From: Paraconexibacter antarcticus
GTDB lineage: Bacteria; Actinomycetota; Thermoleophilia; Solirubrobacterales; Solirubrobacteraceae
NCBI RefSeq assembly: GCF_024220175.1
Contig: NZ_CP098502.1
Span: 1,798,001 to 1,862,000 of the forward strand
Direction of reading: 5' to 3'
Length of the DNA: 64,000 nt
Part shown: one piece after another, positions 51,199 through 59,458 of the stretch
Layout: each line of letters begins with the position of its first letter
Position numbering within the stretch: position 1 is the first letter of the stretch
Made by a program: the position numbers and the translations under genes
The notes under the pieces: generated by a model
Databases searched by the model: none
What the model was told of the DNA's origin: nothing
Seen by the model: the letters and a program-made list of their open reading frames with translations, nothing else

Positions 51199-52706
51199 AG
51201 CTCGTCGCCGTCACGTCGTGCCCCACGGGCATCGCGCACACGTACATGGCCGCCGAGGCGCTGTCGGAGGCCGCGAAGGCCGCCGGGCACGAGCTCGAGG
51301 TCGAGACGCAGGGCTCCGCCGGCCTCGACCGGCTCGACCCCGCCACGATCGCCGCCGCCGACGCGGTGATCTTCGCCGCCGACGTCGAGGTCCGCGAGCG
51401 CGACCGCTTCGACGGCAAGCCGACCGTCGTCGCCAAGGTCAAGGACGGCATCAACCGCCCGGCCGAGCTCATCGAGCGCGCGGTCGCCGCGGCGGCCGAG
51501 GCCCCGGCCGCGTCGACGCCGGCCGCCGCGGTCCCCGCGGCGGGCGTCTCCCCGGCCACGAAGGCCGAGGAGGGCGCCTCGTGGGCCGGCCGGCTCCGCG
51601 GCTGGCTCATGACCGGCGTGAGCTACATGATCCCGTTCGTCGCCGCCGGCGGCATCCTCATCGCCCTGGCGTTCCTCATCGGCGGACCGGAGATCGCCTC
51701 GAAGGTCAACGGCGGGACGTTCGACGGCCACACCTACAAGGGCGTGAGCGACCTGACGCTCATCCTCAACCAGTTCGGCGTCGCCGGCGTCATGTTCAAG
51801 ATCGGCGCCACGTCGTTCTCGATGCTCGTCCCGATCCTCGCCGGCTTCATCGCCTACGCGATGGCGGACCGCCCCGGCCTCGTCCCCGGCGTCGTCGCGG
51901 GCCTCCTCGCGTCCGCCGTCGGCGCGGGCTTCCTCGGCGGTCTCATCGGCGGCCTGCTCGCCGGCGCGATCGTCCTGCAGCTCGTCCGCCTCGACGTGCC
52001 GCGCGCGATCGCCGGCGTCATGCCCGTCGTCATCATCCCGCTCGTCTCGACGCTCGTCGTCGGCTTCGTCATGCTCGTCGTCGTCGGCAAGCCGATCGCC
52101 TCCGCGACGAACGGGATGACCGGCTGGCTCAACGGCCTCGGCGACAGCAACAAGATCCTCCTCGGCCTCATCGTCGGCGCGATGATGGCGTTTGACCTCG
52201 GCGGCCCCGTGAACAAGGTCGCGTACACCTTCGGCCTCGCGTCGCTGTCGGCGGGCAACCTCAACATCATGGCCGCGGTCATGGCCGCCGGGATGACGCC
52301 GCCGATCGCCCTGGCGCTCGCCACGGTCGTCCGCCCGAAGCTCTTCAACGACGCGGAGCGGAAGGCGGGCGAGGCGGCGTGGCTGCTCGGCGCCTCCTTC
52401 ATCACCGAGGGCGCGATCCCGTTCGCCGCGGCCGACCCGGTCCGGGTCATCCCGTCGATGATGGCCGGCAGCGCCGTCACCGGCGCCCTGTCGATGGCCT
52501 TCGACGCGACGAGCCGCGCGCCGCACGGCGGCATCTGGGTCGTCGGCCTCATCGGCCACCCGCTGCTCTACCTCGTGGCGATCCTCGCCGGCATCGGCGT
52601 CAGCGCGGCCTCGGTCGTCGCGCTGAAGTCCCGCCGGATCCTCGTGCCCTCCGGCGACGCCGTCGCCGCGGCCGCCCCATCCTCGCGCGGCGTCGTCGCC
52701 GCCTGA
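51195..52706 (+). CDS. fruA: PTS fructose-type EIIBC
   Basis: The 503-residue protein has an N-terminal EIIB domain with the phospho-Cys9 in VTSCPTGIAHTYMAAE, an Ala/Pro-rich linker (about 100-128) and a C-terminal EIIC membrane domain with about nine segments, including the substrate-site region AMMAFDLGGPVNKVAYTF and ITEGAIPFAAADP. It imports fructose and phosphorylates it at C1. The EIIA is a separate protein rather than fused. Confidence 0.95.
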   Translation: MKLVAVTSCPTGIAHTYMAAEALSEAAKAAGHELEVETQGSAGLDRLDPATIAAADAVIFAADVEVRERDRFDGKPTVVAKVKDGINRPAELIERAVAAAAEAPAASTPAAAVPAAGVSPATKAEEGASWAGRLRGWLMTGVSYMIPFVAAGGILIALAFLIGGPEIASKVNGGTFDGHTYKGVSDLTLILNQFGVAGVMFKIGATSFSMLVPILAGFIAYAMADRPGLVPGVVAGLLASAVGAGFLGGLIGGLLAGAIVLQLVRLDVPRAIAGVMPVVIIPLVSTLVVGFVMLVVVGKPIASATNGMTGWLNGLGDSNKILLGLIVGAMMAFDLGGPVNKVAYTFGLASLSAGNLNIMAAVMAAGMTPPIALALATVVRPKLFNDAERKAGEAAWLLGASFITEGAIPFAAADPVRVIPSMMAGSAVTGALSMAFDATSRAPHGGIWVVGLIGHPLLYLVAILAGIGVSAASVVALKSRRILVPSGDAVAAAAPSSRGVVAA

Positions 52707-52749
52707 CCCGCCCCACCCCCGAACCCCCCTCGAGCCAGGAGCCTCACCC

Positions 52750-53022
52750 ATGTCCCAGCGCACCGTCACCGTCGGCTCGTCCGTCGGCCTCCACGCCCGC
52801 CCCGCCAGCCTCTTCGTGCAGGCCGCGAGCAAGCAGCAGGTCCCCGTGAAGATCGGCCGGCCGGACGCGGACCCGATCGACGCCCGCTCGATCCTCGGGG
52901 TCCTCGGCCTCGGCGTGAAGGGCGGCGAGGAGGTCGTCCTCAGCGCGGAGGGGGACGGGGCGGACGCCGCCCTCGAGGAGCTCGTCGCGCTCCTCGCCCG
53001 CGATCTCGACGCGGAGGCGTAG
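52750..53022 (+). CDS. ptsH: Phosphocarrier protein HPr
   Basis: The 90-residue protein carries the phospho-acceptor His15 in VGLHARPAS, as in all HPr proteins. The usual regulatory Ser46 region reads DARSILGVLGLGVKGG, so a Ser is present at the equivalent place; HPr kinase is not seen in the window. GGAG lies before the ATG. It passes phosphate from enzyme I to EIIA and is encoded inside the fructose operon, which may make it fructose-dedicated. Confidence 0.95.
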   Translation: MSQRTVTVGSSVGLHARPASLFVQAASKQQVPVKIGRPDADPIDARSILGVLGLGVKGGEEVVLSAEGDGADAALEELVALLARDLDAEA

Positions 53023-53026
53023 GACG

Positions 53027-54709
53027 ATGCCGGCCGCCGAGCTCCACGGCATCGGGGTGAGCCCCGGCGTCGTCCACGGCCCCGTCGCCCGGCTGGCGGC
53101 GGCCCCCGCGCTGCCCGCCGCCGACGCGCCGGTCGCGGACGTCGAGGCGGAGGTCGCCGCGGCCCGCGAGGCGCTCGGCGCCGTCGCCGACGCCCTCGAC
53201 GCCCGGGCCGCCGGCGCCGCGGGGGTTGCGGCCGACGTCCTCACCGCGCAGGCCCTCATGGCCCGCGACCCCGCGCTCGCCGACAGCACGGCGGCCGTGA
53301 TCCGCAGCGGACGCGACGCGCCCCACGCGGTCGACGCGGCGTTCGCCGAGCACCGCGCGATGTTCCTGCAGATCGGCGGCTACCTCGCCGAGCGCGTGAG
53401 CGACCTCGACGACCTCCGGACCCGCGCCGTCGCCCACCTCCTCGGGCTGCCGATGCCCGGCATCCCGGACCCCGGGCATCCGTTCGTCCTCGTCGCCGAC
53501 GACCTCGCGCCCGCCGACACCGCGACGCTCGACCCGGCGAAGGTCCTCGCGATCGTCACCCGCCGCGGCGGGCCGACCGGCCACACGGCGATCCTCGCCA
53601 AGCAGCTCGGGATCCCGGCGGTCACCGCCTGCCCCGACGTCGAGGCGCTCGCCGACGGGACGATCCTCCTCGTCGACGGCTCGACCGGCAGCGTCGTCCG
53701 CGAGCCGGGCCAGGAGCTCATCGACGAGGCCCGTGCGGCGCAGGCGGCGCTCGCCGCCCGGCGCGCGTCGAGCCACGGTCCCGGCCGCACCGCCGACGGC
53801 CACCCGGTGCGCCTGTACGTGAACATCGGCGGGGCCGGGGATGCGGCCGCGGGCACCGCGGCGGGCGCGCAGGGCGTCGGCCTGCTGCGCACCGAGTTCC
53901 TCTTCCAGGGGCGCCAGACCGCCCCGACGCACGCCGAGCACGTCGCGGCCTACGCGGAGGCGTTCGCGCCCTACGCCGGCCGGACCGTCATCGTCCGGAC
54001 CCTCGACGTCGGCGCCGACAAGCCCCTGGCCTACCTCGACATGGGCGACGAGGAGAACCCGGCCCTCGGCGTCCGCGGCCTGCGCCTCGCCCGCCGCGAC
54101 CCGGCCTTCCTGACCGAGCAGCTCGCCGCGATCGCCGAGGCGGCCGCCGCGAGCGGCGCGGAGGTCGGGGTCATGGCCCCGATGGTCGCGACCGCCTACG
54201 AGGCCGAGTCCTTCGCCCGGACCGCGCGCGAGCACGGCATCGCCCGGGTCGGCGTCATGATCGAGGTGCCCGCGGCCGCGCTCTGCGCCGCGCAGATCCT
54301 CACCCACGTCGACTTCGCGTCGCTGGGGACGAACGACCTCGCCCAGTACACGATGGCGACCGACCGGCTCGCCGGGGAGCTCGCCGACCTGCTCGACCCG
54401 TGGCAGCCGGCCGTCCTGCAGCTCATCGCCGCCTCCGCGGCGGCGGGTGTCGCGGCCGGCAAGCCCGTCGGCGTCTGCGGCGAGGCGGCGAGCGACCCGC
54501 TCCTCGGGCTCGTCCTCGCCGGCCTCGGCATCACGAGCCTCTCGATGGCGCCCGCGTCGCTCGCGGACGTGCGCGGCACACTTGCCGCCCACACGCTCGC
54601 GCAGTGCCGGGAGCTCGCCGCCGTCGCGCTCGCGGCGCCGTCGGCCCCCGACGCGCGCGCCGCCGTCGGGCGCCTCGTGCGGGAGCGGGCGGCGGCGCCG
54701 GCCGGCTGA
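53027..54709 (+). CDS. ptsI: PTS enzyme I (phosphoenolpyruvate-protein phosphotransferase)
   Basis: The 560-residue enzyme autophosphorylates from PEP and passes phosphate to HPr. The swivelling-domain His186 lies in GGPTGHTAILAKQ, and the C-terminal PEP-binding barrel has GVGLLRTEFLF, FASLGTNDLAQYTMATDR and VGVCGEAASDPL. Length is normal. It starts 4 bp after ptsH and ends the fructose operon, so this locus encodes a complete PTS. Confidence 0.96.
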   Translation: MPAAELHGIGVSPGVVHGPVARLAAAPALPAADAPVADVEAEVAAAREALGAVADALDARAAGAAGVAADVLTAQALMARDPALADSTAAVIRSGRDAPHAVDAAFAEHRAMFLQIGGYLAERVSDLDDLRTRAVAHLLGLPMPGIPDPGHPFVLVADDLAPADTATLDPAKVLAIVTRRGGPTGHTAILAKQLGIPAVTACPDVEALADGTILLVDGSTGSVVREPGQELIDEARAAQAALAARRASSHGPGRTADGHPVRLYVNIGGAGDAAAGTAAGAQGVGLLRTEFLFQGRQTAPTHAEHVAAYAEAFAPYAGRTVIVRTLDVGADKPLAYLDMGDEENPALGVRGLRLARRDPAFLTEQLAAIAEAAAASGAEVGVMAPMVATAYEAESFARTAREHGIARVGVMIEVPAAALCAAQILTHVDFASLGTNDLAQYTMATDRLAGELADLLDPWQPAVLQLIAASAAAGVAAGKPVGVCGEAASDPLLGLVLAGLGITSLSMAPASLADVRGTLAAHTLAQCRELAAVALAAPSAPDARAAVGRLVRERAAAPAG

Positions 54710-54716
54710 GCCCGCG

Positions 54717-54773
54717 GCGGCCGGCGTGCGACGCGATCCGTCCCCAGGACGTTCTGCGTCTCACGCCGGCCGC
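54717..54773. terminator. 57-nt multi-stem hairpin between convergent genes
   Basis: A perfect 12-bp stem (GCGGCCGGCGTG at 54717-54728 with CACGCCGGCCGC at 54762-54773) encloses a GACGC/GCGTC stem and an inner GTCC CCA GGAC hairpin. It begins 7 bp after the ptsI stop and ends 20 bp before the end of the convergent small gene. No U-tract is present on either strand. Likely a terminator or mRNA-stabilising structure. Confidence 0.6.
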
Positions 54774-54792
54774 TCGGAGCGCGGCGGGCGGG

Positions 54793-55098
54793 CTACTCCT
54801 CGCCGTCGTCCGGGGCCTCGCCGTCGATGAGCTGCTGCAGGATCTGGGGGAGGACGTCGTAGAACGCCTCCTCGAGCTCGTCCGGGACGCTCAGGGTCAC
54901 GCCCTGGAAGTGGAAGTGGTCCCCGTGGATGTGCAGGTGCGTCTCGACGGAGGCGCCCGCCAGCACGAAGAACGGGAGGTACGAGAAGTACTCGAGGGCC
55001 TCGAACTCCTCGGGGTCCAGGCCGGTTCCCGTGAGGATCTCCCAGAAGCGATCGGCGTAGTCGGAGTCGTCGATCGTGATGTAGGCGAGCTTTTTCAT
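54793..55098 (-). CDS. Small acidic protein of unknown function
   Basis: The 101-residue protein is rich in Asp and Glu, with a His cluster THLHIHGDHFHF in the middle that could bind metal. No known domain is recognised. The ATG at 55098 has CACACT 6 nt upstream and no Shine-Dalgarno. It is divergent from the alcohol dehydrogenase gene and ends next to the hairpin after ptsI. Its GC3 and start context support a real gene. Confidence 0.65.
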   Translation of the reverse strand: MKKLAYITIDDSDYADRFWEILTGTGLDPEEFEALEYFSYLPFFVLAGASVETHLHIHGDHFHFQGVTLSVPDELEEAFYDVLPQILQQLIDGEAPDDGEE

Positions 55099-55164
55099 GC
55101 CGACAGTGTGGCGCGCCGGGCCATCCGGGCGGGGTGACCCGGCGCGGGCGCTAGCGTGGCGCCC

Positions 55165-56199
55165 ATGCGAGCCACCCTCATGTACGGCGCCGGCGATGTC
55201 CGCGTCGAGGACGTCCCGGACCCCCGGATCCTCCAGCCCACCGACGCGATCGTCCGCGTCACCCGCTCCTGCATCTGCGGCAGCGACCTGTGGCCCTACA
55301 AGTCGATGCCCGCGAGCGAGCAGGGCAACCGCATGGGCCACGAGTTCATCGGCGTCGTCGAGGACGTCGGCGCCGCCGTCGGGACGCTGAAGCGCGGCGA
55401 CGTCGTCGTCGCCCCGTTCGTCTGGTCGGACGGCAGCTGCGAGTTCTGCCGCGAGGGCCTGCAGACGTCGTGCCTCAACGGCGGCTTCTGGGGGACGCCG
55501 GACGTCGACGGCGGCCAGGGCGAGGCCGTGCGCATCCCGCAGGCCGACGGCACGCTCTTCGTGCTGCCGGTCGCCGAGGACGACGCGCTCATGCCCTCGC
55601 TGCTCACGCTCTCGGACGTCTACGCGACCGGCCATCACGCGGCCCTCGGCGCCCAGGTCGTCCAGGGCGGGACCGTCGCCGTCGTCGGGGACGGGGCGGT
55701 CGGCCTCTGCGGCGTCATGGCGGCCAAGCGCCTCGGCGCCGACCAGATCATCATCCTCGGCCGCCACACCGACCGGACGGACCTCGCGCGCGAGTTCGGC
55801 GCGACCGACGTCGTGCCCGAGCGGGGCAAGGAGGCGGTCGAGAAGGTCCGCGAGCTCACCGGCGGCCTCGGCGCCGAGAGCGTCCTGGAGTGCGTCGGGA
55901 TGGAGGACAGCTTCCTCACCGCGCTCGGCATCGCCCGGCCCGGCGGCGCGGTCGGCCGCGTCGGCGTCCCGCAGACGCCGGGCATCCCCGGCAACCGGCA
56001 GGCCTTCCTCGGGAACATCACGATCAGCGGCGGCATCGCGCCCGCCCGCGCGTACGTCGAGGAGCTGCTCCCCGACATCCTCGAGGGCCGCCTGGAGCCG
56101 GGCCGGGTCTTCGACACGACGGTCGGCCTCGAGGGCGTCCCGGGCGGCTACAAGGCCATGGAGGACCGCGAGTCGATCAAGGTGCTCGTCACGCCGTAG
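55165..56199 (+). CDS. Zinc-dependent alcohol dehydrogenase family protein
   Basis: The 344-residue medium-chain dehydrogenase has the catalytic-zinc ligands in CICGSDLWPY and GHEFIGVVEDVG, a cysteine cluster CEFCREGLQTSC at the structural-zinc lobe (three Cys visible instead of the usual four), and the nucleotide-binding motif VAVVGDGAVGLCGVMAAKRLG. The YKAMEDRESIKVLVTP C-terminus is typical of the group. It oxidises an alcohol or reduces an aldehyde with NAD(P); substrate unknown. TAGCGT ends 7 nt before the ATG, so it is a leaderless candidate; an upstream in-frame GTG at 55156 overlaps that hexamer and is rejected. Confidence 0.92.
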   Translation: MRATLMYGAGDVRVEDVPDPRILQPTDAIVRVTRSCICGSDLWPYKSMPASEQGNRMGHEFIGVVEDVGAAVGTLKRGDVVVAPFVWSDGSCEFCREGLQTSCLNGGFWGTPDVDGGQGEAVRIPQADGTLFVLPVAEDDALMPSLLTLSDVYATGHHAALGAQVVQGGTVAVVGDGAVGLCGVMAAKRLGADQIIILGRHTDRTDLAREFGATDVVPERGKEAVEKVRELTGGLGAESVLECVGMEDSFLTALGIARPGGAVGRVGVPQTPGIPGNRQAFLGNITISGGIAPARAYVEELLPDILEGRLEPGRVFDTTVGLEGVPGGYKAMEDRESIKVLVTP

Positions 56200-56215
56200 C
56201 CGGCGCGGCCCGTCC

Positions 56216-56265
56216 GGAACCTGCCCCCTGATGCACCCATGGCGTGCATCGGGGGGCGAGGTTCC
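56216..56265. terminator. Long 50-nt hairpin after the alcohol dehydrogenase gene
   Basis: Bases 56216-56236 pair with 56244-56265 over about 21 bp with one bulged base and one G-T pair, around the 7-nt loop CCATGGC. It begins 17 bp after the stop codon. There is no U-tract. Such a strong stem should at least pause or protect the transcript; it is too long and regular for chance. The remaining gap to 56314 contains nothing else I can name apart from a TACGGC hexamer at 56307-56312. Confidence 0.6.
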
Positions 56266-56314
56266 CGCCGGCCCGATCTGACCACCGCGCTCAACTCGCG
56301 ACGCGGTACGGCCG

Positions 56315-57055
56315 ATGACGGTGGTCAGCATGACCACGTCCTCGCCGCCGGCGGACTACTCCGCCCACTACGACCCGGACACGGACGTCGACCGGCACTA
56401 CACGCGGGCGACCGGGCGGCGCATCCGCCGCTGGGTGCGGCCGGGGGACGCCGTGCTCGAGCTCGGCTGCGCGACCGGCGCGATGACGGCGCTGCTCGCG
56501 GGGCGCGGCGTGCGCATCGACGCCGTCGAGCGCTCCGGGCGCTACGTGGCCGCCGCGCGTGCGCGCGCGCTGCCGGACACGACGATCCACCACGGGGATG
56601 TCGTCGCCGCGACGCCGGCCCTCCGCTACGACCACGTCGTCGCGACGAACCTCCTGAACGAGCTGCCCGACCCGGGCGCGTTCCTCGCGCACTGCGCCGC
56701 CCACCTGAACGAGGCGGGGCTGCTGCACGTCACCGCGAACAACCCGCACTCGCTGCACCGCCTCGTCGCGCGCGAGATGGGCCTGCTCGAGGACCTGCAC
56801 GCGGTCTCCGAGCGCGGCGCCCGTTACCCGTCGGCGCCACTCCTGGACGCCGAGACGATCGAGGCCCTCGCCCGCGCGGCCGGCCTCGTCTGCGTCCACC
56901 GCTCCGGGATCGTCGTCAAGCCCCTCACGAACGCCCAGCTCGCCGGGCTGCCGGACGCGGTCGTCGACGGCCTCGACGCCCTCACGAACACGCTTCCGGG
57001 CCACGGCGCCCTCAACTACCTCATCTTCGTCACCGCCGAGGAGGCTGTCGCATGA
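56315..57055 (+). CDS. Class I SAM-dependent methyltransferase
   Basis: The 246-residue protein has the SAM-binding motif AVLELGCATGAMTALLAG, the acidic motif IDAVERSGRYV and the later DHVVATNLLNELPDPGAFL of class I methyltransferases. The start could also be ATG 56330, because a -10-like TACGGC (56307-56312) lies only 2 nt before 56315. It overlaps the next gene by 4 bp. It sits beside glycan-synthesis genes and resembles the second methyltransferase of that cluster in its HSLHRLVAREMGLL block (compare RSLHRRLAVRMGLQ). Confidence 0.87.
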   Translation: MTVVSMTTSSPPADYSAHYDPDTDVDRHYTRATGRRIRRWVRPGDAVLELGCATGAMTALLAGRGVRIDAVERSGRYVAAARARALPDTTIHHGDVVAATPALRYDHVVATNLLNELPDPGAFLAHCAAHLNEAGLLHVTANNPHSLHRLVAREMGLLEDLHAVSERGARYPSAPLLDAETIEALARAAGLVCVHRSGIVVKPLTNAQLAGLPDAVVDGLDALTNTLPGHGALNYLIFVTAEEAVA

Positions 57056-58455
57056 CCCTGACCATCGTGGGCGGCACCGTCGCCGCCCTCGTCGCGGCGG
57101 ACACCGCGGCCGCGGCCGGCCTCGACGTCCGGCTCCTGCTCCCGCGGAGGAACGTCGGCGGCGGGTTCGCCCCGCTCGAGGTCGACGGCCACCGCCTGGA
57201 CCGGGGCCTGCGCGCCCTCGAGCTCCACTACGAGGGCACCGGCGACCCGCCGCCGCTCGCCCTCTACGACCCCGCGGGCACCGGGCACCGCCCGTTCGTC
57301 CGGCTCGTCGACGCGTACGTCCGCGGTCTGGCGGGCGCCGACCTCGTCGACCTCGGCGAGCCGGCGCTGTACTGGCGCGGTCAGCTCGGGCCGGAGCTGC
57401 TCACGACCTGCGACCTGCGCGGCCTGCGCGCCTACCTCACGGCGGCCGAGATCGACGCCGTCATGCGGGAGCCGCTCGCGAACCCCTCCGGCCTCTTCGC
57501 CCCCGGCCGGGCCGAGGGCCTCGCCGACATGCCCTTCGCCGTCGCCTCCCGGCTCCAGCACGGCAGCACGCTGCACAACGCGCTCATCGCGCCGCTCGCG
57601 GTGAAGCTGCGCCCGGACGGCGCGCGGGACGTCCCGGCGACGCTGCGGCGCAAGCTCTGGCTCCCGATCTTCCACCCGCGCTCGCTGCGCGAGGCCGCCG
57701 CCGGCGGCCCGATGACCTTCCGGCCCGAGCGGCCGCTCTGCGGCATCGAGCCGGGCGGGACGGGCGAGCTCGTCACCCGCCTGCTCGCCCGGATCGAGGC
57801 GGCGCCGACGGCGACGGTCCGGCGCATCGACGGCGTCGAGCGGATCGAGGCGGGCCCGCGGCCCGGAAGCGTCAGCATCACCCCGCGGGGCGAGGCGCCG
57901 GTCGTCGCGGAGGATCCGATCCTCGCGCTCGCGCCCGGTGAGCTCTTCGCCGCCGCGCAGATCCCCTACGCGGCCGACCGCGTGACGTCCGTCCTCGCGT
58001 GGGTCGACGTCGCCGTGGAGGACGTCGAGCTCATGCCGGCGTTCGTCCACGTCGCGGACCTCGCGGTGCGCGTGCACCGCCTCTCGCGGGGCGAGGTGCG
58101 CGACGGTCGCGTCACCGTCTGCGCCGAGCTCGCGCACGACGTCGCGAAGGACGCGGCCGTGTCGGTCACCGAGCGGGCGCTCGTCCGCCTCGGGCTCGTG
58201 CGGGAGGACGCCGGCATCCGGGAGATCGCGACCTTCTCGGGGCCGACCTTCACCGCGCCGACGTTCGCGAACCGTGACGCGTTCACCGCGGCCCGCGCGG
58301 CGCTCGGCGAGCTCGGCCTGGCCGCGCGCTGCATCGGCGGCGTGGAGGCGTTCGGCGCCGACTCGCTGAACGAGCAGATCATGCAGGGCCTGCAGGCGGG
58401 GGCGGCGGCCGCCGGACCGCTGTCGCTCGCGGGCCCGGCACAGCTCGCCGCGTAG
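57052..58455 (+). CDS. FAD/NAD(P)-binding oxidoreductase, amine-oxidase-like
   Basis: The 467-residue protein begins with a nucleotide-binding turn TIVGGTVAALVAADTAAAAG (last Gly of the usual GxGxxG replaced by Ala) and has the overall length of protoporphyrinogen oxidase/UDP-galactopyranose mutase-like flavoproteins. The C-terminal FAD contact GGVEAFGADSLNEQIMQGLQ fits. Coupled by ATGA to the methyltransferase gene upstream and convergent to the GT2 gene, it probably acts on a sugar nucleotide or lipid-linked glycan; that is inferred only from context. Confidence 0.75.
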   Translation: MTLTIVGGTVAALVAADTAAAAGLDVRLLLPRRNVGGGFAPLEVDGHRLDRGLRALELHYEGTGDPPPLALYDPAGTGHRPFVRLVDAYVRGLAGADLVDLGEPALYWRGQLGPELLTTCDLRGLRAYLTAAEIDAVMREPLANPSGLFAPGRAEGLADMPFAVASRLQHGSTLHNALIAPLAVKLRPDGARDVPATLRRKLWLPIFHPRSLREAAAGGPMTFRPERPLCGIEPGGTGELVTRLLARIEAAPTATVRRIDGVERIEAGPRPGSVSITPRGEAPVVAEDPILALAPGELFAAAQIPYAADRVTSVLAWVDVAVEDVELMPAFVHVADLAVRVHRLSRGEVRDGRVTVCAELAHDVAKDAAVSVTERALVRLGLVREDAGIREIATFSGPTFTAPTFANRDAFTAARAALGELGLAARCIGGVEAFGADSLNEQIMQGLQAGAAAAGPLSLAGPAQLAA

Positions 58456-58528
58456 CCCCGGCGAGCGTCACCCCGGCGCCACCCCCAGCGGCCCCAGCCC
58501 GAGGGCTGCCGGCCGGCGGTGCCGACCG

Positions 58529-58550
58529 TCAGGCCGCCGCGGCGGCCTGA
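58529..58550. repeat. Perfect 22-bp palindrome over the GT2 stop codon
   Basis: Bases 58529-58550 form a perfect palindrome whose halves are TCAGGCCGCCG and CGGCGGCCTGA. It covers the last six sense codons (Gln and five Ala) and the stop codon of the minus-strand glycosyltransferase gene, in the 73-bp convergent gap region. It could be part of a terminator or a protein site. Confidence 0.5.
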
Positions 58551-59455
58551 CCGCCGAGCGCGTCCAGGCGGGCGAGCAGCGGCGTCAGCGCCGCCGTGAG
58601 CTCGGCGAGGAGCCCCGGGTGGGCCGCCGCGGTCCCGAGCGCGCCGCCGGCGAGCTGCGCGGCGCGGACGAGCGCGGCGTGCTCCTGGGCGGGGTCGGCG
58701 AGGTAACCGTGCTCCCGGGCCGCGAGCCCGAGGCGCGCCCACTCCAGGCGTCCGCCGAGGATGACCGCGGGGCTCTGCGAGGACTGCGCGCCGTGCTGGC
58801 GGAACGAGCTCAGCTCGCGCGGGGTGTAGAAGGCGCGGCGGCCGGCGAGGAGCTTCAGCCAGAGGACGATGTCGCCGTTGGCCCGGTACTCGCGGCCGCC
58901 GAGGTGCCACAGGTTCTCGGGCGCGACGACCCCGGCGCGGTAGAGCGCGGTCGTCACCTCGCCGACGAGGTTCGCGGTGCGCACGAGCATCGCGTCGCCG
59001 TAGCTCGTGCCGTCCATCACGGCGTCGCCCGTCGTCAGCGCCATGGTCCAGGGCTGGTCCGGGAGCCGGGCGCCCGCCGCGTCGATGAGGCCGCGCTTGG
59101 AGGTCGCGAGGACGATCTGCTCGTCGGCGAGCAGCGGCGCCAGGAGCGTCGCGACGCAGTCGGGGGCCAGGAGGTCGTCCTGCAGGAGCGGCTTGACGAA
59201 CGCCCCGCGGGCCGCGCGGTGCAGGCGGACCTGGTTGGCGGGCGCGCCGAGGTTGCGACCGGCGTCGTCGAGCAGCCGGACGCGCGGGTCGACGGCGGCG
59301 TAGGCGGCCGCGAGGGCGCGCGAGCCGTCGGTCGAGCAGTCGTCGCCGACGAGCACCTCGACGTCCGCGTGGGTCTGGGCGAGGGCGCTGTCGAGGGCGC
59401 GGCCGAGCCAGCGCTCGCCGTTGTAGACCGGGACGAGGATCGAGACGAGCGGCAC
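58529..59455 (-). CDS. Family 2 glycosyltransferase
   Basis: The 308-residue GT-A enzyme begins VSILVPVYNGERWLGRALDS and has the nucleotide-binding LVGDDCSTDGS and a later WLKLLAGRRAFYT region typical of GT2. It transfers a sugar from a nucleotide donor, probably onto a lipid-linked or surface glycan. GTG start 3 bp after the upstream methyltransferase stop. Its Ala-rich C-terminus overlaps a perfect palindrome. Confidence 0.9.
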   Translation of the reverse strand: MPLVSILVPVYNGERWLGRALDSALAQTHADVEVLVGDDCSTDGSRALAAAYAAVDPRVRLLDDAGRNLGAPANQVRLHRAARGAFVKPLLQDDLLAPDCVATLLAPLLADEQIVLATSKRGLIDAAGARLPDQPWTMALTTGDAVMDGTSYGDAMLVRTANLVGEVTTALYRAGVVAPENLWHLGGREYRANGDIVLWLKLLAGRRAFYTPRELSSFRQHGAQSSQSPAVILGGRLEWARLGLAAREHGYLADPAQEHAALVRAAQLAGGALGTAAAHPGLLAELTAALTPLLARLDALGGQAAAAA

Positions 59456-59458
59456 GGG

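Noticed and set aside
49722-54709. Fructose PTS operon as an unusual system
   Set aside because: Gene content (repressor, FruK, EIIA, EIIBC, HPr, EI) is a normal dedicated fructose PTS; only the small junction feature is notable.
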